Source of the DNA: Hydrogenophaga palleronii_A
Lineage (GTDB): Bacteria; Pseudomonadota; Gammaproteobacteria; Burkholderiales; Burkholderiaceae_C
Assembly (NCBI RefSeq): GCF_031457455.1
Contig: NZ_JAVDWU010000012.1
Span: 62,001 to 126,000 of the forward strand
Length of the DNA: 64,000 nt
Direction: 5' to 3'
The notes below the pieces were generated by a model that was not told the DNA's origin, did no database searches, and was given only the letters and a program-made list of their open reading frames with translations. The translations under genes were made by a program, and so were the position numbers. Shown here one piece after another: positions 33,655-43,264 of the stretch; the first letter of the stretch is position 1; the number at the start of each line of letters is the position of its first letter.

Positions 33655-34805
33655 GCGGGCGCCTGCGCAACGGGCGAAGCAGCTGACCCCGGGAGCCGAG
33701 ACATGCAGAAAACCGCCACGCCACCGATCAGCACCGCCGCCAGACCCAGGCTGCCGTAGCCGGCGGTCTTCACCAAGGTGCCGCCGAGCACCGGGCCGAT
33801 GGCGGCGCCCACCATGAGCATCGCGGGCGTGGCGGCCATGGCGCGGCCGCTGGGTTCCAGCCGCGCCATCAATCCGAAGGCGAACGTGTGGGTGAAGATC
33901 ATCACGGCGGCGAACACCGAGGCTGCCGCGGCATAGGCGTAGAAGCTGGGCGCGTTCATGATCGTCGCGGCCAGCAGCGCCTGGATCACCGGGCCGGCCA
34001 GCAGCACGCGGCGCGCATGCCAGCGTTTTTCAAGCATCGCCGCCAATCCGGCGGGCAACAGGTTGACCATGCCAAGCACCACCAGAACGCCCGTGATCAG
34101 GGTCAGGCTGTAGCCCCGATCGGAGCCGACCCGCTCCAGAAAGCTGAAGGTCATCGACTGCACCAGGGCCATGGCGCTGATGCCCACGATGCCGAACCAG
34201 ACGGCGCGTGGAATGCGGGTGGCGGGCGTGCCCACCGCCGTGGCCTCGCGCTCGGGCTGCGGAAAGCCGACCGCGCAGACCAGTGAGGCCAGCAGCATCA
34301 CCGCACCAAAGATGGCGAACAGCATGTAACCACCGGCCGCCTCGATCACTTTGGGTGAAGCACCGAGGAACAGCACCGCGAACACCCCCAGGCCGATGCC
34401 GACGATGGCGAATTTCAGGTGCGGGTTGAAACTGCGCGCGATGGTGCCGTGGGTGACGCTCAGCGCGGCCCCGGCGGCCAGGCCACCGACCGCGTGCAGC
34501 ACCGCCATGGTGGCGTAGTCCTGCGGCTGCGACAGCGCGCCGAAGCAGGCGGCCGCCAGGGCGTAGCCGCCCACCGCCACCCAGCGCCCCTTGACCCGCT
34601 GGAACCGCGAGGCCAGAAAAACGCTGGAGACCACCGCGCCGATCAGGAACAGCGTGGCCAGGCCGCCGGCCTGCTGCGGGTCGAGCTGGTAGTGCTGGAT
34701 CAGGGTGCCGACCCAGACCGGCAGCGCCACCAGGTCGACCATGCCGGCGCAGTGCGCCACGATCAGGGCCACGTGACCCAGCGTGCTTGTGGAGCGTGTG
34801 TTCAT
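33651..34805 (-). CDS. MFS transporter
   Basis: A 384-residue major facilitator with twelve predicted spans. The RFQRVKGRW segment between spans 2 and 3 corresponds to the MFS loop motif. Located within the aromatic-degradation operon between the FAD monooxygenase and cyclase genes, it probably moves the substrate or an intermediate across the inner membrane. Its stop overlaps the cyclase start as ATGA. Direction cannot be told from sequence. Confidence 0.88.
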   Translation of the reverse strand: MNTRSTSTLGHVALIVAHCAGMVDLVALPVWVGTLIQHYQLDPQQAGGLATLFLIGAVVSSVFLASRFQRVKGRWVAVGGYALAAACFGALSQPQDYATMAVLHAVGGLAAGAALSVTHGTIARSFNPHLKFAIVGIGLGVFAVLFLGASPKVIEAAGGYMLFAIFGAVMLLASLVCAVGFPQPEREATAVGTPATRIPRAVWFGIVGISAMALVQSMTFSFLERVGSDRGYSLTLITGVLVVLGMVNLLPAGLAAMLEKRWHARRVLLAGPVIQALLAATIMNAPSFYAYAAAASVFAAVMIFTHTFAFGLMARLEPSGRAMAATPAMLMVGAAIGPVLGGTLVKTAGYGSLGLAAVLIGGVAVFCMSRLPGSAASPVAQAPA

Positions 34806-34818
34806 CGTGCTCTCCGGG

Positions 34819-35943
34819 TCAGATGGGCTGGGCCAGCGCCATCAGCGACTCGCGCATGATGCGGGCGTGTTCTTCCTTGTCGCCGCCGGCGACCTCGATC
34901 TCGCCCAGGCGGGCCGAGTTCTGCACCACCATGCGGCAGCGCTCCCAGCGCCGGGCCTCAAAGGCGGCCAGGGCTGCGTCCAGCGCGTCCGTGCGGTCCA
35001 GCTCCTCAGCCAGCACCAGCGCGTCCTCGATGCCGATGCAGGCGCCCGAGGCCAGGTGCGGTGTGGTGGCGTGCACTGTGTCGCCGATCAGCACCACGCG
35101 GCCGCTGGACCAGGGGCGCGGCATCAGCAGGCCTTCGAGCGGGCGGTAGACGATCTGCGAGTTGGGGCCGATCTGCTCGCGGATGGCCTGCAGCGCGGGT
35201 GCCGGGAAGTCGGTCAGCAGGCTGCGCAGGTGGGTGGCGAAGGTGGCCGGGTCGACGTGCTCGTTGGTGGGGCGCGGCTCGGTGACGAAGAGGTACATCT
35301 CCGTCTTCGAGACCGGATTCACGCCGGGTTTGATGCGCGGCCCCATCCACATGGTGGCGGTTGCGATTTCGGGCGGTCGCGGCAGCACGGCGCGCCAGAC
35401 GGCTTGCCCGCTGTACTGAGGCTTCGGCGCCTGTGGGAACATCGCCTCGCGCACCTTGGAATACAGGCCATCGGCACCGATTACGAGGTCGTAGCGCTGG
35501 CGGCTGCCATCGGTGAAAGAGACCTCCACGCCGTCGGCGTCCTGCTCGATGGAGGTGAAGGTGCAGCCCAGACGCACCTGGGTGCCGCTGGCCCGCGTGG
35601 CGTCGGCCAGGATGCGGGCCAGCACCGGCCGCATGATGGCGCCGCCACCGGGCACGTCCGGACCGGCGATGCGCGGCGTGGGCAGGTCGGCGACCTTGGG
35701 GCCTTGAGGCAGGAACAGCTGCACGCCGTCGGCGGCGTTGCCCTGCGCCAGGAAGGCGTCCAGGATGCCGAGCGTGCGAAAGGCGCGCAGGGTCGCGCCG
35801 CCCAGGCTGATGCCGGCGCCGTAGCTGCGCCAGCCGGGATCGATCTCGACGAGATCGACCGCATGGCCTTGTCGGCGCAGCTGGATAGCGGCAGACATGC
35901 CAGAAAAGCCGCCGCCGACGATGAGGATTCGAGAGGGGTTCAT
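34819..35943 (-). CDS. FAD-dependent monooxygenase (PHBH-type)
   Basis: A 374-residue flavoprotein of the aromatic hydroxylase group. The FAD dinucleotide fold GGGFSG is at residues 10-15, the DG motif is at YDLVIGADGLYSKVRE, and GDTVHATTPHLASGACIGIEDA holds the GD motif. Such enzymes hydroxylate phenolic rings with NAD(P)H and O2. I chose ATG 35943, which overlaps the Rieske gene's stop as ATGA; the longer frame is not supported. It probably supplies a catechol-type substrate for the extradiol enzyme upstream. Confidence 0.9.
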   Translation of the reverse strand: MNPSRILIVGGGFSGMSAAIQLRRQGHAVDLVEIDPGWRSYGAGISLGGATLRAFRTLGILDAFLAQGNAADGVQLFLPQGPKVADLPTPRIAGPDVPGGGAIMRPVLARILADATRASGTQVRLGCTFTSIEQDADGVEVSFTDGSRQRYDLVIGADGLYSKVREAMFPQAPKPQYSGQAVWRAVLPRPPEIATATMWMGPRIKPGVNPVSKTEMYLFVTEPRPTNEHVDPATFATHLRSLLTDFPAPALQAIREQIGPNSQIVYRPLEGLLMPRPWSSGRVVLIGDTVHATTPHLASGACIGIEDALVLAEELDRTDALDAALAAFEARRWERCRMVVQNSARLGEIEVAGGDKEEHARIMRESLMALAQPI

Positions 35944-36299
35944 GTGGATGTCTCCTGTTCTTCTGTGGTCTTGAGGTGAATGTCGCCATTGGGCTGGACC
36001 TGAAGCGCCAAGGCAGTGAGCGAATCTCCCAGGCAGGGACCCAGTGTGCACAGCCCGGTGTCGATGGCAAATTGCGCGCCGTGCGCGCCACAGACGATGC
36101 GGTCGCCCGCAGCGTTGAGGTAGGCGTCCTTGCGCCAGGCCATGGGCGTGCCGTGGTGCGGGCAGCGGTCGGCCCAGGCGAACAGCCGTTCGCCCTGGCG
36201 CACGATGAACACAGTGTCCTGCCCGCGGCGCTTCGGGTCAAAGCCACGTGCACCGCCCTCGGGCAGCTCGTTCAGATGGCACAGCCGCATGGTGGTCAT
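35940..36299 (-). CDS. Rieske [2Fe-2S] ferredoxin
   Basis: A 119-residue soluble Rieske protein. The cluster ligands are Cys46-x-His48 (CPHH) and Cys70-x2-His73 (CGAHG), 24 residues apart, with no oxygenase catalytic domain. It is an electron carrier or a small redox subunit. No Rieske oxygenase alpha subunit or reductase is in the operon, so its partner is unclear; the adjacent flavin monooxygenase is coupled by a four-base overlap. Confidence 0.9.
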   Translation of the reverse strand: MTTMRLCHLNELPEGGARGFDPKRRGQDTVFIVRQGERLFAWADRCPHHGTPMAWRKDAYLNAAGDRIVCGAHGAQFAIDTGLCTLGPCLGDSLTALALQVQPNGDIHLKTTEEQETST

Positions 36300-36303
36300 C
36301 GCC

Positions 36304-37254
36304 TCAGTGGTCCGCGCCGACGGCGGGTTTTCCGGTGCCGGGCGGCGGCCCCGACGGCGCCCAGTTTTCGCGGTGCTGGAACAGGAACAGCTGCGAGGCG
36401 TCGGCGCTCATGGGCACTTCGCGTTCGGTCCAGCTGTCGTCATGCAGGTCCATGTCGGCGTCGTACTCGATGTGGCAGCCCAGCGGCGAGTTGAAGTACC
36501 AGAACCAGTTGCTGCCGAACTTGTGGCGCCCCGGTCCCCAGAAGCTCTGGTAACCCTTCTCCACGAAGCGTGCACCAGCCAGCATCAGCTCGGTGGGGCC
36601 ACCCAGGTGGAAGGTGAAGTGTTCGCAGCCTTTCATGAAGGGTGGCGTCTGGATCATGAAGAAGGTGTGGTGCTCCAGCGTGCCGGCCGGGCGCAGGAAG
36701 GGGCCTACGCCGGTGAAGCGATCGGTGCAGACAAAACCCAGGCGCTTCACGTAAAACGCTTCCGCCTGGGCTGTGTCCGGCACGAAATAGACCACGTGCG
36801 ACAGCGTGCGCGGCAGGGTCGGCGCGCTGGGGTCAACGCCGACCGTGTTCGCTGGCCGTTGGGCCGGAGCCCCCGGCGCATTCACGGTTTCGGCGGGCAG
36901 GGCCAGCGGGCGGCGCACGCTGACCTGAAAGGCCAGCGCAAAGCCCATGTCGTCCTGTGCACGCACCACACCGTGCTCGTGCGTCACCGTGCGGTCGCGC
37001 GACAGCTCGGTGGCGATCGCCTGCAGCGTGGCCTCGTCGGCCACGCCGTAGACGGTTTCACGCAGCAGGCTGGCGGTGCCCAGACCAGGCGGCAGGGCCG
37101 GGTCATCCTTGGCGCGGATGATCACTGCGGTGCCGTCGAGCGCCTCGAAGCGGCCGTTACCGGCGTCGCGCAGCCCGTAGTCGATGAGGTACTGGCGGCA
37201 GGCGGCGAGGTCGTCCACGCCAAAGACCAGGGCGTCGAGTCCGATGATGTTCAT
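36304..37254 (-). CDS. Extradiol-type dioxygenase (two-module VOC protein)
   Basis: A 316-residue two-domain VOC protein with the type I extradiol dioxygenase pattern. The C-terminal module has the probable metal ligands His in LSHVVYFVPD, His in LEHHTFFM and Glu in GCHIEYDADMD, as in BphC-like enzymes that open catechol rings meta to the hydroxyls. The N-terminal module starts MNIIGLDALVFGVDDL. ATG 37254 is chosen; the longer frame overlaps the previous gene. It follows the hydrolase gene by 29 bp and precedes the Rieske gene by four. Confidence 0.87.
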   Translation of the reverse strand: MNIIGLDALVFGVDDLAACRQYLIDYGLRDAGNGRFEALDGTAVIIRAKDDPALPPGLGTASLLRETVYGVADEATLQAIATELSRDRTVTHEHGVVRAQDDMGFALAFQVSVRRPLALPAETVNAPGAPAQRPANTVGVDPSAPTLPRTLSHVVYFVPDTAQAEAFYVKRLGFVCTDRFTGVGPFLRPAGTLEHHTFFMIQTPPFMKGCEHFTFHLGGPTELMLAGARFVEKGYQSFWGPGRHKFGSNWFWYFNSPLGCHIEYDADMDLHDDSWTEREVPMSADASQLFLFQHRENWAPSGPPPGTGKPAVGADH

Positions 37255-37283
37255 GAGGGATTCCCTTCTTTCGTAGTGATGGT

Positions 37284-38450
37284 TCAGGCGGCCGTGCGGC
37301 CACCCAGGGTTTCGGCCAGCCAGTCGGCGATGTAATGACCGGCGTTGATGCTGTTGTCGAAGCTCGCGTGCTGCACGCCGCCTTCGCGGTCGGTGAAGAT
37401 TTTGAGTTCGCGCTTGGGGCTGTTGACCAGTTGCTCGTAGGTGCGGTGCGCCCACTTGAGCGGAATCTGCGAGTCCTTTTCACCGTGCGTCACCAGGAAC
37501 GGCACCTTGATCTTCTCGACCACGCCGTCCAGGTGCACGTCCTCGGCAATGCGCATGAAGTCGTCGACATCCTTGGCGCCCCAGACCCAGCAGACGTGGG
37601 CCCAGTAGTGCGGCACCGGGAAGTCGCCTTCCTTCTCCAGCCGGCGCTTCTGCACGTCGCGCCAGTCGTGGTTGGCGCCCCAGGCCACGCCGCAGGCAAA
37701 ACGCGGCTCCATGGCCACCACGCGCGGGCAGTAGTAGCCGCCCAGCGACACGCCTTCGCAGCCGATGCGTTTGGGGTCCACGTCGGGCTGCTGTTCCAGC
37801 CAGTCGACCACGCGGCTGGCCCAGTGTTCGGCATCAAAGCGCGCGGTCAGGCCCTGCAGGCGCAGCGCCTCGCCCGTGCCGGGCTGGTCGACCACCAGAG
37901 AGGAGACGCCGCGTTTGGCCAGCCAGGCCGGCAGGCCCACGAGCACCTTCATCTCCTTGCTCGAATCCAGACCGTTGAGCTGCACGCACAGCGGCGCGCG
38001 CTCGCCGGGCTTCAGGCCGTCGGCGGGGTAGTACAGGGCCGCGAGGTGTTTGCCCTCGTAGGGAATCTCCACGCGCTGCACGCGGTCGCCCGCCAGGCGC
38101 GAGCCCTGGAGGAACAGCGCCAGCGCGCGCTGGTAGATCGCCAGCCGGCCCGGCGCGTTGTGCGCCTGCAGGCGCTCGGCGGTGATCAGGTAGCCGGACG
38201 CGCGGCGGTATTTTTCGCCGGCCGAGAGCAGGCGGCCCCTGGCCTCGTCTTCTTCGGCCAGGCCGCAGAGCCGGTCGGCCATGCTCACCCAGGTCTCGCG
38301 GAAAGCCGCGGTGCCAGCGGCGTCGGGCGCCTTGGCGGCCTCCTGCAGCGGGGCGCACATCTGCTCGATCTCGCCGATGCGCGCGCCCATCTCGATCGCG
38401 AGATTGACGGAGAGGTTCCAGACGTAGTTGGTGGGGAAGTACTTGAACAT
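37284..38450 (-). CDS. Alpha/beta hydrolase (FrsA/dihydropseudooxynicotine-hydrolase-like)
   Basis: A 388-residue hydrolase with a helical N-terminal domain (about 1-125) and an alpha/beta hydrolase core. The nucleophile elbow is GVSLGG with Ser235; HYIADWL near the end carries the likely catalytic His. The architecture resembles 2,6-dihydropseudooxynicotine hydrolase, which cleaves a C-C bond in nicotine degradation. In a meta-cleavage operon a C-C hydrolase acting on the ring-fission product is expected. It lies four bases after the RND gene. Confidence 0.85.
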   Translation of the reverse strand: MFKYFPTNYVWNLSVNLAIEMGARIGEIEQMCAPLQEAAKAPDAAGTAAFRETWVSMADRLCGLAEEDEARGRLLSAGEKYRRASGYLITAERLQAHNAPGRLAIYQRALALFLQGSRLAGDRVQRVEIPYEGKHLAALYYPADGLKPGERAPLCVQLNGLDSSKEMKVLVGLPAWLAKRGVSSLVVDQPGTGEALRLQGLTARFDAEHWASRVVDWLEQQPDVDPKRIGCEGVSLGGYYCPRVVAMEPRFACGVAWGANHDWRDVQKRRLEKEGDFPVPHYWAHVCWVWGAKDVDDFMRIAEDVHLDGVVEKIKVPFLVTHGEKDSQIPLKWAHRTYEQLVNSPKRELKIFTDREGGVQHASFDNSINAGHYIADWLAETLGGRTAA

Positions 38451-38454
38451 GGGA

Positions 38455-40842
38455 TCAGTGGGCCGGGAGGGGGTTGGAAAGGGGAGAGGCCGCGGCGGCG
38501 CGCACGGGCGCGGGCCGGAGCAGGAAGTGCGCGAGCGCGGGCAGCAGCACCAGGGCGCCGAGCATGTTCCAGAGGAACATGAAGGCCAGCAGCAGGCCCA
38601 TGTCGGCCTGGAACTTGATGGGGCTGGCGACCCAGGTGATCACGCCGACCGCGAGCGTGATGCCGGTGAGCATCACCACCTTGCCGGTGAACAGCAGGGC
38701 GCGGTAGTAGGCCTCGGACAGGCTCTTGCCCTCGCGCAGCTGGGCCAGCGTGATCGACAGGATGTAGAGCGCGTAGTCCACGCCGATGCCCACGCCCAGC
38801 GCGATCACCGGCAGCGTGGCCACCTTCACGCCCATGCCCAGCGCCACCATCAGCGCCTCGGCCAGGAACGAAGTCACCACCAGCGGCAGCACCGCCACCA
38901 CCACCGCGCGCCAGGAGCGGAAGGTGATGAAGCACAGCAGCACCACGGCTCCGTAGACCATCAGCAGCATGGTGCGCCAGGCGTCCTTGACCACGATGTT
39001 GGTCGCGGCCTCGATGCCGGCGCTGCCGGCGGCGAGCAGGAACTGCGTGTCGGCCGTGTTGTTGACCCGGGCGAAGGCCTCGACGTGGTCCACCACGCGG
39101 GACAGCGTGTCGGCCTTGTGGTCGCGCAGGTAGACGTAGACCGTGAGCAGGCCGCAGGCGTCGTTGTAGAGGCCGCGCGGCGCACTGGCCGTCACGGTGT
39201 TGAGCATGTCTTGGTTGGACAGGAACTCGTACCAGCGCGGGTTGCCTTCGTTCAGGCCCGAGAGCACGCGGCGGTTCAGCAACGCCAACGTGTTGGTGTT
39301 TTCCACGCCGTCGATCTGACGCAGCTCCCATTCGAGCGCGTCGATCTTGTTGAGCGTGTCGTAGGCAGAACACTGGCCCTCGGGCGTTTTGACCATCACC
39401 GCCAGCACGTCGCTGCCGGCACCGTAGGCCGCGTTCATGAAGGCCACGTCGCGGTTGTAGCGGCTGTCCGCGCGCAGCTCGGGTGCGCCGGGGTCGAGGT
39501 CGCCGATCTTGAGCTGCGTGCTCGCGACAAAACCGCCCAGTCCCATCAGCAGGCCAGCCACCACCGCCACCGTGGCCCAGGGGCGCTGGGTGAAGCGGTC
39601 GAGCAACGCCCACATCGGGTGTCTGGCCGCGCCGGCCGCGTCGGCCTGCTCGGCGCGCAGACTGCGTGCGGCGGCGCTCGCGCTCACACCGGTGTAGCTC
39701 AGCAGGATGGGCAGCAGGATCAGGTTGGTGAAGATCAGCACCGCCACACCGATGGACGCGGCAATCGCCAGCTCGCGGATGACCTGGATGTCGATCACCA
39801 GCAGCACCGCGAAGCCCACCGCATCAGCCAGCAGCGCCGTGAGCCCCGCGAGGAACAGCCGGCGGAAGGTGAAGCGCGCGGCCACCAGTTTGTGCACACC
39901 CCGGCCCACGTCCTGCATGATGCCGTTCATCTTCTGCGCGCCGTGGCTCATGCCGATGGCGAAGACGAGGAAGGGCACGAGGATGGAGTACGGGTCCAGC
40001 GCATAGCCCAGCAAGGGCAACAGGCCGAGCTGCCAGACCACCGCGACCAACGAGGCCAGCACCACCAGCAGCGTGGAGCGCACGCAGCGCGTGTACCAGA
40101 ACACCATGGCGGTGGCGATGGCCACGGCAACGGCGAAGAACACCAGGACCGCACGCACACCGTCGATCAGGTCGCCCACGATCTTGGCGAAGCCGGTGAT
40201 GTGCACCATGACGCCTTCGGCCTCGTACTTCGAGCGCAGCAGGTCGAGCTGGGTGGAGAGCCGGGCGTAGTCGATGGCCTGGCCCTCGGCGTCCCTGGCG
40301 AGCAGCGGCAAGAAGATCACCGACGACTTCGCATCGCGCGCCACGGTCTGGCCGATCTCGCCCGAGCGCGCCACGTTGGCGGCGAGCTGCTGCAGTTTGG
40401 CCGGCGAGCCATCGAAGCCGTCGGGGATCACCGGCCCGCCTTCGAGGCCGTCCTCGGTCACGCCGACCCAGCGCGTGGTCGGGGTCCAGAGTGACTTCAT
40501 GCGCGCGCGGTCCACGCCGGGCAGCAGGAAGACCTCGTCGCTCAGTCGCCTCAGGGTGTCGAGGTACTTCGCGTCATAAATGCTCCCTTCGGGCCGCGCC
40601 ACCGCGATGCGCACCGCGTTGCCCAGGCCGCTCAGTTCGGCCTGGTGCGCGAGGTAGTTCTGGATGTAGGGGTGGCTGGTGGGGATGGTCTTTTCGAAGC
40701 TGGCGTTGAGCTGCAGGCGCGTGGCCTGCCAGCCCAGCAGCAGCGTGACCAGCGCGCACAGCAGCACCACGATGGCGCGGTGGTTGAACAGCGCGCGTTC
40801 GACCAGCGAGCCCGAGCGGGGATCGAATGCGTGAGCGTTCAT
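38455..40842 (-). CDS. RND/MMPL family transporter
   Basis: A 795-residue RND-superfamily permease with about twelve spans and two large periplasmic loops. The sterol-sensing-domain-like GVGIGVDYALYILS is in the second half. The size is smaller than drug-efflux RND pumps (about 1030) and fits the MMPL/hopanoid-transporter group. I chose ATG 40842, overlapping the YCF48 gene by four bases. With DUF1302, DUF1329 and YCF48 it forms a four-gene envelope set that I infer moves a hydrophobic compound across the envelope. Confidence 0.9.
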   Translation of the reverse strand: MNAHAFDPRSGSLVERALFNHRAIVVLLCALVTLLLGWQATRLQLNASFEKTIPTSHPYIQNYLAHQAELSGLGNAVRIAVARPEGSIYDAKYLDTLRRLSDEVFLLPGVDRARMKSLWTPTTRWVGVTEDGLEGGPVIPDGFDGSPAKLQQLAANVARSGEIGQTVARDAKSSVIFLPLLARDAEGQAIDYARLSTQLDLLRSKYEAEGVMVHITGFAKIVGDLIDGVRAVLVFFAVAVAIATAMVFWYTRCVRSTLLVVLASLVAVVWQLGLLPLLGYALDPYSILVPFLVFAIGMSHGAQKMNGIMQDVGRGVHKLVAARFTFRRLFLAGLTALLADAVGFAVLLVIDIQVIRELAIAASIGVAVLIFTNLILLPILLSYTGVSASAAARSLRAEQADAAGAARHPMWALLDRFTQRPWATVAVVAGLLMGLGGFVASTQLKIGDLDPGAPELRADSRYNRDVAFMNAAYGAGSDVLAVMVKTPEGQCSAYDTLNKIDALEWELRQIDGVENTNTLALLNRRVLSGLNEGNPRWYEFLSNQDMLNTVTASAPRGLYNDACGLLTVYVYLRDHKADTLSRVVDHVEAFARVNNTADTQFLLAAGSAGIEAATNIVVKDAWRTMLLMVYGAVVLLCFITFRSWRAVVVAVLPLVVTSFLAEALMVALGMGVKVATLPVIALGVGIGVDYALYILSITLAQLREGKSLSEAYYRALLFTGKVVMLTGITLAVGVITWVASPIKFQADMGLLLAFMFLWNMLGALVLLPALAHFLLRPAPVRAAAASPLSNPLPAH

Positions 40843-41885
40843 TGGAGCGCTCCTGCATCGACAGACACCACGCCGGCCACGCCCAGCGTGAGCAGCGGTC
40901 CATCCTGCAGCGGCAGCAGGGCCGAGGGCATGGGCACAGGGGGCGCCTTCAGCGGCAGCAGCGCATCGCCCTGCAGGCGCAGCACCACGCCGGCCTGGCT
41001 GGCGAGCAGCAGCCCGCCCTTGGCGTCGACCGCCATGGCGGTGATGGTGGCCGGCACCGGCGAGGCCAGCTGCGTCCACTGCGCGCCGCCATCGGTGGAG
41101 CGCCACACATTGCCGCGCAGCCCGGCCAGCACGGCCTGCCCGTCGGCGCGAAGCTCGCCGGCGAACCAGCTGCCTTTGTAGGGGGAGTTCATGGTCTGAA
41201 AGGTCTGGCCGCCGTCGTCGGAACGGGCCAGCAGGCCCTGCTCACCGGCCAGCAGCAGGGTGTTGCCCCCGCGGCGCGCCACGTACCAATGCAGGGCCTT
41301 GGGGTTGGGCAGGCGATCCATCCAGGGGGTCCAGCTCTCGCCGCCGTTGGCGCTGTAGAAAGCCAGCCCGTAGGCACCGACCGCGAGCAGGCGCTTGGCG
41401 TCCCACTGCAGCACATCGAGAAAGGGTTTGTCGGGCCCGTCGGCGAGCAGGCGGTCGGCGTCCTGCTGCGCGGCGGGCGTGGTGGCGGCGGCCTTGGCCA
41501 GTTCGGCCAGGCCCCGGCCATTGAGGCGCAGGCGCCAGCTGGCACCCGCGTCGTCGGTGGTCAGCACCGTGCCGCCGTGGCCCACCGCCACGCCATGTTG
41601 CTCGTCGGCGAAGCGCACCATGGTCAGCGTCACGCTCACCGGGCTCGGGGCCTGGCGCCAACTGGCGCCGCGGTCGTCGCTCAGGGCCACGATGCCGCGC
41701 TCGCCCACCGCCACGATGCGCGCGCCGGCCTGGGCCGCCGCGAGCAGCACGGCGCGCTGCGGCGCCTTGACCGCGAGGGCAGGCCGTTGCAGCGCATCGC
41801 CCACCGGGGTCTGGGCCAGGCTCGGCCCGGCCACCGCGAGGGTGGTCACGAGCAAGGCCGCAGCGAGGGGTCGGGGCAGACGCAT
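40839..41885 (-). CDS. YCF48-related beta-propeller protein
   Basis: A 348-residue exported protein with a signal peptide (cleavage near SLAQT) and repeated propeller motifs, for example LSDDRGASWR, TTDDAGASWR, YSANGGESWT, RSDDGGQTF and STDGGAQWT, spaced about 40-50 residues apart. This is the BNR/YCF48 pattern of photosystem II assembly factor homologs. It overlaps the RND gene by four bases. It is probably a periplasmic accessory of the RND transporter. Confidence 0.88.
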   Translation of the reverse strand: MRLPRPLAAALLVTTLAVAGPSLAQTPVGDALQRPALAVKAPQRAVLLAAAQAGARIVAVGERGIVALSDDRGASWRQAPSPVSVTLTMVRFADEQHGVAVGHGGTVLTTDDAGASWRLRLNGRGLAELAKAAATTPAAQQDADRLLADGPDKPFLDVLQWDAKRLLAVGAYGLAFYSANGGESWTPWMDRLPNPKALHWYVARRGGNTLLLAGEQGLLARSDDGGQTFQTMNSPYKGSWFAGELRADGQAVLAGLRGNVWRSTDGGAQWTQLASPVPATITAMAVDAKGGLLLASQAGVVLRLQGDALLPLKAPPVPMPSALLPLQDGPLLTLGVAGVVSVDAGALQ

Positions 41886-41897
41886 GGTGGGGTCCGC

Positions 41898-43250
41898 TCA
41901 GCGCACGCCGTCGCCAGCCATGGCCTCGGGCGTGAAGTAACTGTCCGGACGGCGCGGCACGATCTTGTAGTGCTGGTTGCGCTCGTTGACCACGCCACTG
42001 GCGTACCAGGCGCCCGAGATCAGGTCGTTGAAGCCCCACTGCTGTTGCGGCGTGGTGGCCGGCAGGTCGGGCATCACCACCGGGTGCGACCAGATGGTCT
42101 TCCACAGCTGGCCCTTGGCGTCCCAGCGGTCGCCCAGCACGGCCACCCAGGTGTCTTCGTCCACGTAGTAGCGGCTCTTGGGCGCCTGGTGGCGCTGGCC
42201 AGCTTTCAGCGTGGCCTCGACCACGTGGACACGGTGCAGCTCCCAGCGCACATGGTCCGGGTTGAGGTGGTTGGCCAGCAGCACGTCGCTGTCCTTGGCC
42301 GGGGTGTGCAGGCGGTTGCTGTTGTAGGGAATCAGCATTTCCTGCTTGCCGACGATCTTCCAGTCGAAGCGGTCGTTGCGGCCGGCGAAGACGTCGACCT
42401 CGTCGAAGCTGGCCACGCCGGCGCTGGCGGGGGTGGGCGTGTCGCAGCAGGCGTTGGGCAGCTTGCGCACGCGGCGCTGGCCGGTCAGGTAGACCCACGA
42501 GGCGCTCTTGTCCTGGTCGAGGTTCAGAACCCCGGTGATGGCCTCGCCGGCCCGCACCGGCGGGCCGCTGTTGACCAGCCGGATCGACCAGTACCCACCA
42601 TTGAACTTGTCGGCCTCGCCGTTGGCGTAGTACGGCATCTGGAAGTCGCCCCGGCCCTCGACCGACAGCACACGCTGGCCACTGGCCGTGCCGAGGTAGC
42701 CCCGGAAATCGGCCTGCCAGGCCTCGCCGCGCCAGTGCAGTTCGTGATTGGCCATGACCTCTTCACCGGTCTTGGGGATCGGGAACGGAATGCCGCCGAA
42801 GGCGCCGGCGACGACACCGCCTTCGATCTTCGCGCTGGTGGCGTTCTTGAAGGTGTTGTCGTAGACCCATTGCGGCGCGGCAGCGGTGCGGTGCGTCTTG
42901 TAAACGTCGACGCGGAAGGTCTGCGGGTACTTCTTGAGCAGGGCCTGCGTGCCCTCGGTCAACTTGGCCTCGTGCTCGGCCATGTTGGCGGCCGTGATGC
43001 TGTAAAGCGGTTTCTCGTTCGCAAACGGGTCGCCACGGCGGCCACCGTTCTTGAAGCCGGGAATCGCAGTGGTGTAGCCCCCGGTCCAGGCCGGGATGCT
43101 GCCATCCTTGTTACCAGCGCGCTCGGCGCCCAGCGGGGTGAGGTCGGTCTTGAGGCGCGCAGCCTCCGGGTCGGTCACGCCGGCGTGCGCGGCGGTCGTG
43201 GCCACCAGGGCGCACAACAGCGCCGGTGCCCAATGGGATATGCGTTTCAT
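41898..43250 (-). CDS. DUF1329 domain protein (outer-membrane lipoprotein-sorting-like)
   Basis: A 450-residue DUF1329 protein with a signal peptide (cleavage near AHAG). Family features include DLTPLGAERAGNKDGSIPAWTGG near the N-terminus and RRVRKLPNACCDTPTPASAG in the middle. DUF1329 proteins are thought to resemble LolB/YfgF-type lipid-binding beta folds and are found beside DUF1302 proteins. I chose ATG 43250 over a longer frame that runs into DUF1302. It is 14 bp after the DUF1302 gene. Confidence 0.9.
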   Translation of the reverse strand: MKRISHWAPALLCALVATTAAHAGVTDPEAARLKTDLTPLGAERAGNKDGSIPAWTGGYTTAIPGFKNGGRRGDPFANEKPLYSITAANMAEHEAKLTEGTQALLKKYPQTFRVDVYKTHRTAAAPQWVYDNTFKNATSAKIEGGVVAGAFGGIPFPIPKTGEEVMANHELHWRGEAWQADFRGYLGTASGQRVLSVEGRGDFQMPYYANGEADKFNGGYWSIRLVNSGPPVRAGEAITGVLNLDQDKSASWVYLTGQRRVRKLPNACCDTPTPASAGVASFDEVDVFAGRNDRFDWKIVGKQEMLIPYNSNRLHTPAKDSDVLLANHLNPDHVRWELHRVHVVEATLKAGQRHQAPKSRYYVDEDTWVAVLGDRWDAKGQLWKTIWSHPVVMPDLPATTPQQQWGFNDLISGAWYASGVVNERNQHYKIVPRRPDSYFTPEAMAGDGVR

Positions 43251-43264
43251 GGGGGTCTCCTCGA

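Noticed and set aside
41242..42498. 418-codon minus-strand open frame overlapping DUF1329 and YCF48
   Set aside because: It lies in another frame over two supported genes with signal peptides and family motifs.
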